From positions 3,224,001 through 3,288,000 of the forward strand of contig NC_089437.1 of assembly GCF_026210795.1 (NCBI RefSeq): a stretch of DNA of 64,000 bases. The letters run 5' to 3'. Shown here in pieces: positions 48,475 to 60,910 of this stretch; the stretch's first letter is position 1, and each line of letters begins with the position of its first letter. The stretch is from Rhizophagus irregularis. Its lineage: Eukaryota; Glomeromycota; Glomeromycetes; Glomerales; Glomeraceae. Both the position numbers and the translations under genes were made by a program. The notes under the pieces are model-generated. The model was given only the letters and a program-made list of their open reading frames with translations. It was not told the DNA's origin and made no database searches.

Positions 48475-50480
48475 TCAAGTTAAAATTTTTTGTTTTATCT
48501 GAATATGAATTTCTGTTGTATTTGCTGCATGCTTTTTTCCTTCTTTTTCTTTTCCTCCCAATGTATATTTTTTTTCTAATTTCTCGCTGGCCCCTTTAAT
48601 GATTGAATTGTTAACAAAATTAATTTTAGGCTGATCCGATAAAGTTAGTAATATAGTGTGTTTCTTCTTTGTTTTCTTAATAGGTGTGACTTTATCATCA
48701 ATAACACATTCTTCGACAAAATCATCTTCTTCTTCATTCGATTCAAATATATTCAGTTGTTCTTCCGTATTTTTTGGATCAGATTTAAATATATTTAATA
48801 TGCCCGATTTATCAAAAACATTAACTGGGTAGCACAATATAGCAAACCCAATTAATTTTCCAACAATTTCACAAATTTTTCTTCCGTCTTTTCCACCCGG
48901 AATCAATTTTTTCACGCTATCAAATATAATAGGTGCCATCATGCTTACATCTTTTTCAACACCACCACTTTTAGAACCACTTCCATCTTCATGATACCGA
49001 TACATTAAACACCAAGCTATAATGGCTCTATCAGTATGCGTAAGGCCAGGCGCATTAGCAAGTGGACCCCCGGCAAGTGATAACTGAAATGCTGTGATAG
49101 GTCGAGCTTCTTTTCCAAAATGCATTGACCAATATGCGAGATAAATTAAATTAGGTAAAAGACGTTCAAGTCTCTTCGGCTTATTACACATTGTAATATC
49201 CGAATCAAGAATTTCGTAAGCAACAGGTGGGATGGCTTTTTTAATATTTTTTAATAATTGTTCGTGGTGCGTTGCTTTCAAATTTTTAGGTTGAAGTGGA
49301 TGAGATTTTATAAAAGATCCAAGAGGATCAACAGACCATTCTGACTTTGGCAGAATATTGAAACAATATCCATGTCGAACACCACCTTCACAAAAATAAA
49401 CATATCGAGCTTTGAATACTTCCATAATTGCTTCAAAAAGAAAAGCACTTGCGGGAAGAAGTTTTGCACGTCTTTTACTAACACGGAAAGGATTGCCATT
49501 TGGGAAAGGATCCTTAACTTCTGAAGGTTCAGCAACGTTAGCATCATGACTTGGAGCGATTCTTTTAGCAATTTTAAGAAGTTCTTCTGCAGATGTACTA
49601 TAACCATTGATTATGGGAATAGGATAACCAGATTTTTGATTTGTGTGTTTGTTTGTAAATTCGGTTTCTGACATGCTTAGATATCCCAAAGATTTAAATC
49701 CACCTCCATTCATATAAATAGTAAAAGAACCGTCTTTTCCCTTAAGATTATCCGGTGCGTTTAACTTTTTGAAGTCTTCTTTCAAATTCTCTACAATTTC
49801 TGTGAATAAACCTTCTCGTTCCTTAGGAGTACCAAGTTTTTCCAATCGTCTTGTTAAAGCCGCGGCTCCATAAGGAAGATTAATTGGTTTCATTGACATT
49901 GAAATTTCTTGTTTTGCCTCACGAGGTCGGTGAATCACATAATTCAATTCAACAGATCCTCCACCCATATCCATTACTAATCCTTCAACACCATAATAAG
50001 TAGCAACAACACCCATTCCAGATATTTTAGCTTCCATCTCTTTTTCTAACTTTTCAACTCCCCATCCTGTAGACTTTTTTATTCTTTCGATAAAGTCATC
50101 AGAGTTAGGCGCAGTACGGGTCGCTTCTGTAGCAGTTACATGTACATCAGACAGATTGATTTGATAACTTTGAGATATTTGCTTAAATCGATTCAAAGTA
50201 TTTTCAACGTCGACAATAACTTCTTCAGAAATGTTTGTACGTTCATCAGATTCTGAATTAGTATGTTGTGCCTTGAATAATGATATTGGAGAACGTTCTT
50301 CGTAAGCAACTGGTAAGTGTCGAGTCAAACTTGATACTAAACCAAATCTGATACCGTTACTTCCAATATCTATGACTCCAATTCCTCCCTATATAAAGGA
50401 GGAAAAAAAAAAATAAAAAATGAAGATCAATCAGATGTTGAAGATGTAAGGATTAACATGTACACGTAAATAATTACCAT
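48475..50480 (-). CDS. RTG2: Ppx/GppA-type phosphatase, retrograde regulator Rtg2-like
   Basis: Cytosolic ASKHA-fold protein of the exopolyphosphatase/pppGpp phosphatase family. In yeast, Rtg2 relays mitochondrial stress to nuclear Rtg1/Rtg3. Two exons on the minus strand: 50478-50480, which codes only the initiator Met, and 48475-50388, giving 638 residues. Seen: phosphate-1 motif VIDIGSNGIRFGLV at the start, ATEATRTAPN, phosphate-2 motif LVMDMGGGSVEL (about residue 140), and the AALTRRLE and MNGGGFKSLGY blocks. FLFEAIMEVFKARYVYFCEGGVRHGYCF follows (about 325), then a helical HD-like C-terminal half with HTDRAIIAW. The acidic/Lys tail is low-complexity. It is divergent from the GFA gene. Confidence 0.88.
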
Positions 50481-50744
50481 TTTTCAATGTGTGTTTGATG
50501 ATGATTATTGAAAATCGAGCGTATTTATAAATGATCAATACTTTGTAACACTTCACGAAATATGCGTCATGTGAACGGGCTAAAATCAGCCATACTGCAT
50601 AAACTTGGCGTGAGAACGATTTAATTGATTTTTTTGTTACGGAGAAAATTTAAATTGATAATCTATACGTCACAGATCTTGTAAGGTACACAATCAAATT
50701 TAATATATAGAAATGTGGCAAGCTTTTCTCACGATACTACAGAA
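50481..50744. promoter_or_regulatory. Divergent promoter gap between RTG2 and the GFA gene
   Basis: 264 bp separate the two start codons. No named motif was recognised. Confidence 0.45.
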
Positions 50745-51704
50745 ATGGAGCTTCAAGGATCTTGTCATTGCGAAAAAGTCAAGTTTACGGTAATATAATA
50801 AATACAAAAATCTACGCGATGCGGAAAAAATCTAACAATTTAATTAATAAATAGGTCAAATCACACACTCCAGTACCTTTTATGCGATGCTATTGGTTTG
50901 TTATGTTTCATATTTAAAAATGTTTTTTATTACGTTCTTAATAATGAAAAAAAAAAAATTTTTTATTTTAAATAGCTCAATTTGTCGTAAAATTGGTGGT
51001 GGTGGTGGATACGTTATTAATATAATGGGACAGGCACGTGTTGAATTGAGATTATCATCATTATTTCTTTATTTTAAAAATTTACTAAAATAATTTTATT
51101 ATATAAATTTATAAAAAAGTATGATACATTGAAAGTTGAGGGTATGGAACATACGAAGTAAGTTTACTTATCATTAATATTTTTTTTTTTTAACAAAAAG
51201 ACCCTAATGGCGTTCTTACAATTGCATTTTAGATTCTATCAAGCAATTAAGGATAAATCATTACCTAAGAATCAACAGGAATTATGGCAAGATATCTTTT
51301 ATATCTAAAATTTAATCAATTAATCTATTTTTTAAAATATATTATTTGCATAAATTTAATAGTGGAAACAAGAGATATTTCTGCGGTGAATGCGGATGTA
51401 TGTTATGGTGTTATGATTTAGAATGGTCTGAATGGGTGAATAAAATTTCATTCCAATTATTGTTTTTTTGTAAATTTTTCTTAATTTTTTTTTTTTAAAA
51501 AAAAAATGGTAGTGTTATCCATTCGCTTCAGCGATTGATACTCCACTTCCTGAACCAAAACGGCCCAATTGTATCATGTTGAATTATAAAGCTAATTGGG
51601 CTCATGTTCCTAGCTCTGAGGAAGCTGATTTATTTGATGAATATCCTAATAATTCAATTGAATCTTGGCATAAAAAGAATAAGGCTTTCATTGAAAAAGA
51701 ATAA
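50745..51704 (+). CDS. GFA / CENP-V domain zinc protein
   Basis: Member of the glutathione-dependent formaldehyde-activating (GFA/CENP-V) zinc-fold family; whether it is an enzyme is unknown. Exons 50745-50789, 50855-50895, 50976-51033, 51120-51157, 51233-51286, 51363-51435 and 51513-51704 give 166 residues. Seen: GSCHCEKVKF (first zinc Cys pair), CYCSICRKIGGGGGY, TLKVEGMEHTKFYQ, YFCGECGCMLW (second Cys cluster) and PFASAIDTPLP. The end is EYPNNSIESWHKK. The introns after exons 3 and 5 need GC donors. For the second there is no GT between 51233 and the acceptor at 51362, so a non-GT donor is forced if the reading frame is to continue. Confidence 0.85.
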
Positions 51705-52178
51705 TTATAAAAAATTTCTCAGAAAAAAATTTTATTGTATGTAAAACAAATAAAAATAAAAGAAATTACTCTAGATCGATGTGGGTGATGCGATTAAAGT
51801 TAATGTTAAACATTTGACGTTCTACAGCCACGTGCCGATATTTATGATAATCTGAAGGAAATTTGAAATTTCCGAAAGTGCTAAAATAATGGCGTGACCG
51901 CGTGACATATTGCGGATCAATGATTTACATATCTGTTTTAATCAAATAAGGAGAGTTATAGACTTGTTTTATATATTATTTGTCACGCAAAGGTTTCGGA
52001 AATTTCCTTTCAGAAAAAATACACGCTTTTTATTGGGTAAATGTTATCCGAATTAGTAACAATGATTGTGAAAAAATTCGTGGCTAATTTATTTCATTGA
52101 TAATGGATATAATCATATAAATAAGTGAATCGAAATGAGATTGTTTTTGTTTTTAGTTTAAACATTTCTCTTTCAAAT
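51705..52178. other. Spacer upstream of SFSWAP
   Basis: 474 bp. Short ORFs only. The TTTTTCAG just after the chosen SFSWAP ATG also looks like a splice acceptor, so an upstream first exon could lie here. Confidence 0.4.
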
Positions 52179-54200
52179 ATGTTTTTCAGTGAGACGCTTT
52201 TACCGGAACCTTCTCAATCAGAACAAAGACCTTCAAATAATTGGTCAGAGTCTTCGTCGTCTACCAAATTTAATAAGTCACGAAGAAATAAACATCCGCG
52301 TAAAAAACAACGAACAAACTCTCAAGATTATACAGACTTATTGGTATTCGGTTATGAAGCGAAAACTTTTCGTGATAACGAAATGTCTCAAAAAGTTAAT
52401 AAAGGGGAGCTATTAATACCTTGGAGGGGGGAAAATGAGAATAAAATATTATTAGACAGGTGAGCTTTCTTCATATCATTACGAGAGTCGGTTTCATTAT
52501 TGCCTTTATAACTTAAAAATTTCTCATATTTGGGCTTCTTTTGCCGACTACGATATCTATCTATGTTGTTTATTGTACTTTTTATAACTAACTATTTTTA
52601 GAGTTAAAGGTATTAATTAAATAAGTTTCTCTTCAAATAAATTACTGCTGATGTAACGAAGTATATTTAATTAAGTATACAAATTAGAAAAGTGTTTTTC
52701 CAACACAAAACATCAACGGAGGAATTAGAGACGGTTTCTCTCATAGCATATTTTTATGGTATATACGAACAACGAGGAAACCCAAGGAAAAATAATATAT
52801 ATATCTCTTTGGCCTATCAAAGGTCAAATAGTTATCAAAAACTATTAGCTAATCTTAAGATTTTATCCTCAAACGCATATATTACGCGTTTGTTCACAGA
52901 TACGATGTAAGAAACCTGCTTGATGAACGTGATCAATTCAAAAAAGTTGCTTATAAAATGATAAGAAGGCCAGAAGATGTTGAACAAGAGAAACTCTGTG
53001 ATGAAGAAAGATGGGTTGATTTAGATTCAGAGTTTGAAGATTTGTATAGCATGTCCGAAGAAGAGAGAGACAGCTATATTGGTATGAATATATAATTAAT
53101 TTAATTATAAAGATTTATTTAGTAATTCTTTATTAATTTATTATTTGCAGAAAACAAAAGGAAACGTAAAAAAATGCAGGAAGAAGATAGGCTGTATAGT
53201 TATGACTATTCGGATGAAAACTTACCTTATGGTATAATTAGAATTTTTTAGTTATATTACGTAAAGACATATATTAATAGATATAAATATATTTATAGAA
53301 GAGGAAGAGACTATACTAGTGACAAAACCCGACTATGCACCAAAATTTTCTGCACCTAATGGAATGATCACGGTAAAGAAAATATTTTGCAGGATGTGAC
53401 CAGTATTTATTTTAAGTAATCTTATTGTGTATGAACTTCATTTATATCAGCCTTCTGATAATCGGATTGATGAGATCATTGAACGTACTGCCAAATTTAT
53501 TAATTCCAGTACGGATCCTCAAATGGAGATCATTATTCAAGCTAAGCAATCCAACAATCCAAGCTTCTCTTTTTTAAACAAAGACGATCCATTATATCCA
53601 TATTATAAACATGTACGTTTATTGCTACAAACTGGACTCTTTGCTTATGGAGGAAATGATGATGGAGAGGATTCGTCTAGCAATGAAGAAAATGGTGAAA
53701 ACGAAAATGACTCTGCTAATGGTAGGTCTGAAGGAAATAAGTCAACAGATGATTTTACTGAAGATGAGAAAAAAATAAAATTAGAAGGAACCAAAGTAGA
53801 AACTTTTAAATCGAATGCGAACAGCTCAACACATAATACAGCTTCCAGACCTTCACGACCGCCTCAGCCTTTTGGCCCCGTTGTGTGAGTAATATGAATA
53901 TTATTGAAAGATAAATTATTTATTTTTATTAAAACTATAAATTGTTTTTATAATGATAGAGTGCCGCCTCCAGATCTCAAAGTTATTATTGACAAAATGT
54001 CCGCATACGTTGCAAAGAATGGACAATCACTTGAAGCTAAAGTTCGTGAAAAGCATATAGATGATCCTCGTTTCAGCTTTTTGTTACCTTGGAATGAATT
54101 TCATCCTTATTATAAGCATAAGATTCAGGAAGAAAGGGCTACAATTGAACCAATTGAAAAAGAGACTGCAGGTGATGATGATGCAACAGGAGAAGAATAA
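52179..54200 (+). CDS. SFSWAP: SFSWAP / suppressor-of-white-apricot splicing regulator
   Basis: Nuclear alternative-splicing regulator. Exons 52179-52459, 52900-53081, 53151-53231, 53299-53372, 53451-53884 and 53960-54200 give 430 residues. Seen: the N-terminal DRY-EERY region (DLLVFGYEAKTFRDNE, then RYDVRNLLDERD and CDEERWVDLDSEFEDLY across the first intron). Two SURP modules follow: DEIIERTAKFI ... FSFLNKDDPLYPYYKH (about 220-265) and IIDKMSAYVAKNG ... FSFLLPWNEFHPYYKHK (about 360-405). They are separated by an acidic Ser/Asn-rich linker. No Arg/Ser-rich tail is present, unlike the animal protein. The start is uncertain because TTTTTCAG after the ATG could be an acceptor from an upstream exon. 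Confidence 0.85.
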
Positions 54201-54743
54201 AAATGTCGGTTCTGTGTTTTTTTTTTATTTTTCGTTTCTTTAAAAAAATAAAGGGTATATATAATAAAGGGTTTTTTTAGTAAAGGGTTTTAGTAAATAA
54301 CTAGGGTCTTAGTAAATAACCTTTAGAATACTTTATTATTATTACTATTTTATTATTTTATTATTTTATTCAAATTCATATATAGTTTGTTAGGATATTA
54401 TTTATGCTAGTTGTAAAGTTTTCTTAATTTATTTACTTGGTCACTCTACATCTGTATAAGTATATTTAAAAAAATGGATTAGTTATTATTTATAAATAAG
54501 AAAGAAAATAAACGAAATTTTTATATGTAATCAGAAACGAGGAATCCCTATATATCGTTTTTACGTTAAATCCGCATGATAATAATTCAGAATACGTAAA
54601 AACTCTCATCATTAAATAAAAATATATTCAAAAATTCTAAAAGTAATTCTTTTTACTTACCAATAATAATAAATAGAAATAGAAATATCTATCTAATACA
54701 TGGCCGCTTTAATATTTGGCAATATTACAATTTTCTAAATCTT
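54201..54743. other. Convergent spacer
   Basis: 543 bp between the SFSWAP and NOL12 stops. Short repeats of TTTTAGTAAA type lie at about 54264-54320. No gene is seen. Confidence 0.5.
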
Positions 54744-55880
54744 CTAATTCCTTTTATTTCGTTTAGATTTTGAACGAATAATTTTTTTTGTTTTGGAGCG
54801 ACGCGTTTTATTTCTTGGTTGATATTTTTTCTTACTCCCTTTTTTAGAGTTCTTATTTACACTAAAATAATTATAAAATTTAGGGGATGTTGGGTTGGGT
54901 AGTATATTAATGCTTTGTATAGAAATTCACTAATCTTAGTTTAAAAACAAAAAAGAATATAACGAATATTAAATTTACCTTGTAGATTTCTGTTCTAAAT
55001 TTTTGGCTAGAACCGGTGAAGTTTCTTTATTATGATCCTAGAATAAAAAAAAAATTAAATTTTCATTCAAGATATTTACAACCACCATTTTTTTTTAATA
55101 ATATATATGTATTTTACTATTTCTTCAATTCTCGGTTTTTTCGAAACATTTTCGAAAATATTCGAGGTATCAAGATCTTCTATTATTGTAACTGTAGTCT
55201 TTGTATTATCATCAGACCTAAATTCTTTTTGTATAACATTAGATTCTTGATTATTTTTTTCGTCATCATTGTCATTAGTTTCTTCTTCTTCTTCCTTTTC
55301 ACTTTCTTTATCATCAGTTTGTTCAATTATTGTTCCATTTCTTCCTTTTTAAATATAAAAGATTAAATATTTTTTTAAACATGTATTAAGATAGATATTT
55401 TTTAAAAATTCAATTTTACTACATACTGTTAATAGCTTCTTGAAGTTTAGCTAATCTCTCAGTTACTTGCGCTTTTAGAGATTCTTTTGCCTAAAAAAAT
55501 CAGATATTAAAATTAATTAGATAAATAGATCAAAAAATTTTAGCAATTATAAATATATATTAATTTACGTACAGCTTTTCTTGCTTTTGCCTTTTCCTGT
55601 TTAGAAAATTGTAAAGCATTTTCTTTTGCTTTTGCCTTTCTTTCTAACTTTCGTTTATGAAAACCGGTTAAGAAATCTCTATAAATAAAAAAAAAAAAGT
55701 AATTAATTGTTAAAATAAATAAATATATATATATATATTTTTAAGAAAAAAAAAGTGTAATATAAAATTTTACCGTCTAGCTGTTTCGTCAAATACAATT
55801 TCTGGTACTTGTTCAATTCTATGTTTCCGTTTTTTTGCATATATTTTGCTTCCTCCTGTTAATCTTGTTAAATTATCCAT
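54744..55880 (-). CDS. NOL12: Nucleolar protein 12 (NOL12 / Rrp17)
   Basis: Nucleolar factor; yeast Rrp17 is a 5'-3' exonuclease in 60S pre-rRNA processing. Six exons on the minus strand: 55774-55880, 55573-55678, 55427-55490, 55118-55344, 54979-55037 and 54744-54861, giving 226 residues. Seen: EIVFDETARRDFLTGFHKRK (about residues 27-46), the family signature. A Lys/Ala-rich coiled helix follows (KLERKAKAKENA, KQEKAKARKA, LKAQVTERLAKLQEA), then an acidic middle with five consecutive Glu, and a very basic C-terminus (KKGSKKK, RSKTKKIIRSKSKR) fitting nucleolar targeting. All phases agree. Confidence 0.9.
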
Positions 55881-56724
55881 TTATTTTAATTAATTATTTT
55901 ATTTTATTTTATTTTATTTTTTGATAATGATTATGAATTATATGAATTAGTAATTAAGTAATAGAGGTAATAAAAGATACTTTTTAAATTGGTTGGTTCA
56001 TAACCAAATAGTTTCTTGTTTAGTTTGAATTGAACTTTTTTTTTTATATTTCAAATAAAATTTTTAAAAGATGTGAAAATTAAATCTAATTTAAGATCAG
56101 AACAATTTTTTTCGATCTGATAACTGCCAATCTGCGCAAATCATGTGACACATTTTAAACGACCTACTACTAATAAAACCACAATTTACGAAAATATTCA
56201 GAGTTAACCAAATGATAATATATTCATCTATTCATCTATTCATCTGTTCTCTGGCTCAGATCACTGATGCTCGCGTCTACTGCATCTACTGCATCTTTAT
56301 AATCTTTCCACCGTGAATCGATTACTTGTGCAATTGGATTTCTAAGGCAAGGCACTGAAAAATTACCGTTTCATCTACATACGACCCTAGGTGGTAATGA
56401 CATACTATTCCGACAGAATAAGAGGAATGTTTACACATTCATCGATTTGTAACGTGCAAAGGCTCTCGTAATACCAAGAATGAGAAATCATCGCGTTCTT
56501 TTCATGAGGGATTATCATCAATACCAATTAAATTTTAAGATCAAGAAATGAACTACATGAAAAATTTTAAATAATGTATTTTAAATATATAAATATAATA
56601 TAATTCCTTTTTTTTTATTTTATTATTTTTTTTAAAAAAAAATAATTTTTGTTTTTTTTTATAACCTAGTTTACATAATATTTTTTTTTTAAATAAAACA
56701 AACTAAAATACAAAATAAATATTT
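55881..56724. other. Spacer between NOL12 and HMG-CoA reductase
   Basis: 844 bp. ATTTT microsatellite at about 55893-55918, TATTCATC tandem near 56220-56240, and a slightly GC-richer block 56240-56530 with no ORF or RNA gene recognised. Poly-T and poly-A tracts lie before the HMGR stop. Confidence 0.45.
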
Positions 56725-59700
56725 TTATGATTTAATACATGATCCCGGTATTGAAGCTTCAGATGTACATGATGAAGTTATCGTTGATAATGATGATGAT
56801 GTTGTTGTTGTGTTATGATTCTCGTTATTATTATGAATCTCATTATTATTATGATCCTCATTATTATTATGATTCTCATTATTATTATGATTTTTATGAT
56901 GATTATGAAGATGATGATTATTATGACTACTATGACTACTATGACTATGATTATGTGAATGATGACCATTAATATTATGATGAGGCATTTGTACGGGATG
57001 AAATTGGCTATGTTGATTTACTCGATGTTCTTTATGATTTGCTCTATTATGTTGCATATGAGATTTAACCAAATGACCCGCAGCTAAAGCGGCACATAAA
57101 CTTAATTCTCCTGCCATAACAGCTGCACAAATTATTCTAGCTAATTTTTGTGCATTTGTTCCAGGAGTTTTTGGGTGAGCTCCACGTACTCCTAACATTT
57201 CTAACATTGAACCTTGTGCATCTAATATTGTTCCTCCTCCTATTGTTCCTACTTCAATTGATGGCATAGTACATGTTAAATGTAAATCTTTTCCATCATT
57301 AACACTAAAAAAAAATAAATAAATAAATAAAAAGTTTTAGTATTAAATGTCTGATAAAAATTTCATATAAAGATTTTGATATATATACTTTATATACTTA
57401 CGCTTTCATTATAGTTATACAACTTGAACTTTCAACATTTTGAGCGGGATCTTGACCAGTAGCTATATAAATAGCGGTTAAAATATTAGCAGCATGAGCA
57501 TTAAAACCACCAAGGGAACCTGCCATAGCAGAACCTATGAAATTTTTCGAAATATTTAATTCAACTAATGATTCAACACTTGTTTTAAGAACTTTTTGTA
57601 CAACATCACCGGGTATAATTGATTCTGCTACAACGGATTTACCACGACCTTCAATCCAATTTATAGCAGCAGATTTTTTATCAGTACAATAATTTCCTGA
57701 TAATGATATGATTTGCATATCATGAAAATATTCTGACATAATGGATAATGATTTTTCACATCCTTTTGATATCATATTCATTCCCATAGCATCACCTGTA
57801 GTTGTTGAAAATCTAATAAAAAGTAATTTTCCTGCTAAAGTAGCTTTAATATTTTTTAATTTTGCAAATCTTGAAGTTGAATCAAATGCTTGTTTAATAA
57901 TAGAATTTCCTTCATTATCTAACCAAGTTTTAGCTTCATTTGCTCTCTTAATATTTGGAAATTCAACACAAGGACCACGTGTCATTCCATCTTTTGTAAT
58001 AACAGTAGTTGCACCACCACCTGCATTAATTGCTTTACATCCACGTGCTGTAGAAGCCACCAAACAACCTTCAGTTGTAGCCATTGGAATATGAATTAAT
58101 TCACCATCAATATTTAAAGGACCTGCAACACCAACTGGAATCTGCATATATCCAATAACATTTTCACAACAAGTTCCCATTACTTTTGAATAATCATAAT
58201 TTTCCATTGGTAATGCTGAGGTTTCCAAAGTTTTTGTGATGGAAGCACGTGATATCAAAGCCCTTCTTATTTTTACGGCTCTTTCCATATTTCCAAGAAC
58301 TTTTTCCAATGCATAAGGAGCAATTTTTCCATTATTAACCAAAAGAATGATTTCTTCATCTGTTAAAGCTGAAGGACCTTCATCTGATTTGGTTGATTTA
58401 AGTATTTCAGAACATGTTTCAATGGATCTAATTTCTTTCTCATCCTTAATAATAATATTCTTAATTTCTTTCTCATTAATAGTCTTAATTGGGGTAATTT
58501 TTTCAGTTATTGATTCAGTTATTGATTCAGTTATTGATTCAGTTGATTCTTTATTATTAATTGATTGTTTTTCAATTTCAACTTCTTTTATGATATCAGA
58601 AGATTCTTTTTGAGGTAGAACATTATTATTAATTTTTGGGACAAGAGTTTCATCTTCATTAGATAATATTTTTGATTCTATACCAACACGTTCCAAAATA
58701 GATTTTGGTTGTTTATGAGCATTTAAAAGGTAAACGTTCAAGAATATAGAAACTATCAAACCTAAAGATATCCATTTTGAAAGAACAGGATCTTGAACAT
58801 AAAAAGACCATAAATTAAATAAAATATCAAAACTCTTATAAAAAGCTTGTACAAGGATAGGATTTGTATTAATACTTTTAACTACTCTAAAGATTATTGG
58901 TGAAGATATATCAACAATAAGTGGTAAATTAGATTGAGATCCATTATGATGATTATCAAGTAAATTATTTAATATTTGAGTAATTTCAGTATTATGAACA
59001 TTTACTTTGGAAGTAGTTGTTGAAACAGCATGATCACTTGTGTGTAAAGTTGTACAAAAATTCATCACATGCATGATAAGGAAACCGGCAATCTAGATAA
59101 AAAAAAAAAGAATCGATAATTTTTTTTAAAAAAAAAATTTGAAAAAAAAAATAAGAGGATATAATTTAAAAAAAACTTACGATTAAAAGTTTAAGTCTCG
59201 CGATCATTGGATTATCTTTTTTTGCATCTTCAATTTCAACAGGATTATCACGAAGTGCATTAAAAATATTATGAATATCATTATTAGGATTATTTTTTAA
59301 TTCATCCAACTAAGGTAAGATTATATAAGATTATATTAGTATAGATACGCGTTAAAAAAAACATAAATTAAATAAATTAAATATTTTTTTTTTACCTCAA
59401 GTTTGAGTGTTAAAATGGCAGTATAAAAAGTGAAAAGGAATAAACAATCATAAAGTAATATGAAAGCTGCCAAGAAACAAAATTCTTGTAATCCATTCAC
59501 ACCAGACATAGCACCAATAAATAAGACACCAATTTCAATAAAATAATTTCGTACTATTAAAGGAGCTTTCTGTGTAACACCCATAATAATGACACCTTCA
59601 GATGATTTCTTTTCATTCTTATCAACAGGAAAATTTTTTGCTTTAAAAATAGCTTTTGTTAAAACAAAAGGTTTTTCAAATCCGACAGTTATTATCAAGA

Positions 59701-60910
59701 AAGGGATCGCTTCACTAAAAAAAAAAATAATAGGGAATAAATAATGAGGATACAGTTATACATGAGGGTGAATTAGGTTATTAGGTTCTAGCCATTCCGA
59801 AATATTACGGCACATTACACCAATACCAATTCGGCATTACACCGCCCCCATATATAGGATATAGTGTAAATGATATCTTACCTTAATAAGATTGGACTTA
59901 CAGTTACACCGAATAAATTAATTGTTAATAAAGCCGACATGAAAGCAAAGAAACCATTTGCCAAAACACACATTGCAAGGAATCGAGAACCAATTTTTTG
60001 CATATTAATGAAATGAGCCACGAATGTAAGATGCATCAATATCCAACCTGCCAATATAACCAAAATATCGATTGTTTCCGCATTCTAAAAAAAAAAAAAA
60101 AAGATAATGGTAAAAAAAAAATCATAATGGTATAATAATATAACAATGATAAAAATATAAAAAACAAACCTGAATCAATTCACGAATTTTAAGAACCAAA
60201 CTACCAGCAGCAAAAGCCAACCAAACAAAAGAACCTTTTTCAGCAGGAGCGGGATTTTTTTGACCAGTAGAAACGAATTGATCAAAATTTAATCCAGAAA
60301 CTTTATCATCCCAAGAACTTGAAGTAAAAGGATAATTATTAAATTCCAAAGCATAATTTAAAATCAAATGAGAAGAAGAAGAATTATTATTATTAAGTCC
60401 ATAATTTAAAAATTCCAATGAAGTATTATTATTATTTTCAAAACATTTTGAATGATTATCATCATGATCTTTTAAACATAAAATATTATTATTATAATAA
60501 TAATAATTATTATTATTATCATTTTTTTTATCTAAAATAATAATTTCATTTATTTCTTTTTCAATAAATTCTTTAAAATTTTGAACTTTATCAATTAATT
60601 GATTATTATCTTTTAATGAAATATTATCCAATTGAATAATAATTTGTTTTAATTGAATTTTAGGATAATCAGATATTAAATCATTCTCAGTTAATAAAAT
60701 AAAATCTTTTGAACCTGGATATAATATAACTTTTGTTAGATCACTATTAATAGTAGGAGTTTCATTAAAATAATCTGATTCAATTAACGAACGAAACAAT
60801 GAAGCATAAGCAAATGATGCTATTATTAGGAAAAAAACGATCATTTCTATAGGATTTCGAGATGATCGACGAACCGACACATCTAAAAGTTTTTCTATTA
60901 TTACAAACAT
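56725..60910 (-). CDS. HMG1: 3-hydroxy-3-methylglutaryl-CoA reductase
   Basis: ER-membrane enzyme making mevalonate from HMG-CoA with two NADPH, the committed step of sterol and isoprenoid synthesis. Six exons on the minus strand: 60170-60910, 59882-60084, 59396-59714, 59181-59309, 57402-59092 and 56725-57304, giving 1220 residues. Seen: an N-terminal membrane helix ([17 protein letters not shown]), a lumenal Asn-rich loop, and the sterol-sensing region over exons 1-3 (about 235-420). A variable linker with SITE repeats follows, then the catalytic domain from about 700: PMENYDYSK, catalytic Glu in EGCLVAST (about 803), DAMGMNM, the Lys in DKKSAAINW (about 933), [16 protein letters not shown] and the His in LVKSHMQHN (about 1109). 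An unusual His/Asn/Glu tail follows. Confidence 0.96.
56800..56965. repeat. ATTATTATGATTCTC-type minisatellite in HMGR tail
   Basis: Five imperfect 18-bp-class units (ATTATTATGAT(T/C)CTC and variants), then TGACTACTA triplets, encode the His/Asn/Glu-rich C-terminus of HMG-CoA reductase on the minus strand. The plus strand shows a false Tyr/His ORF. Confidence 0.8.

Noticed and set aside
52692-52910. 72-codon ORF between SFSWAP exons 1 and 2
   Set aside because: It lies in a 440-bp intron; the domain continues directly from exon 1 to the exon at 52900.
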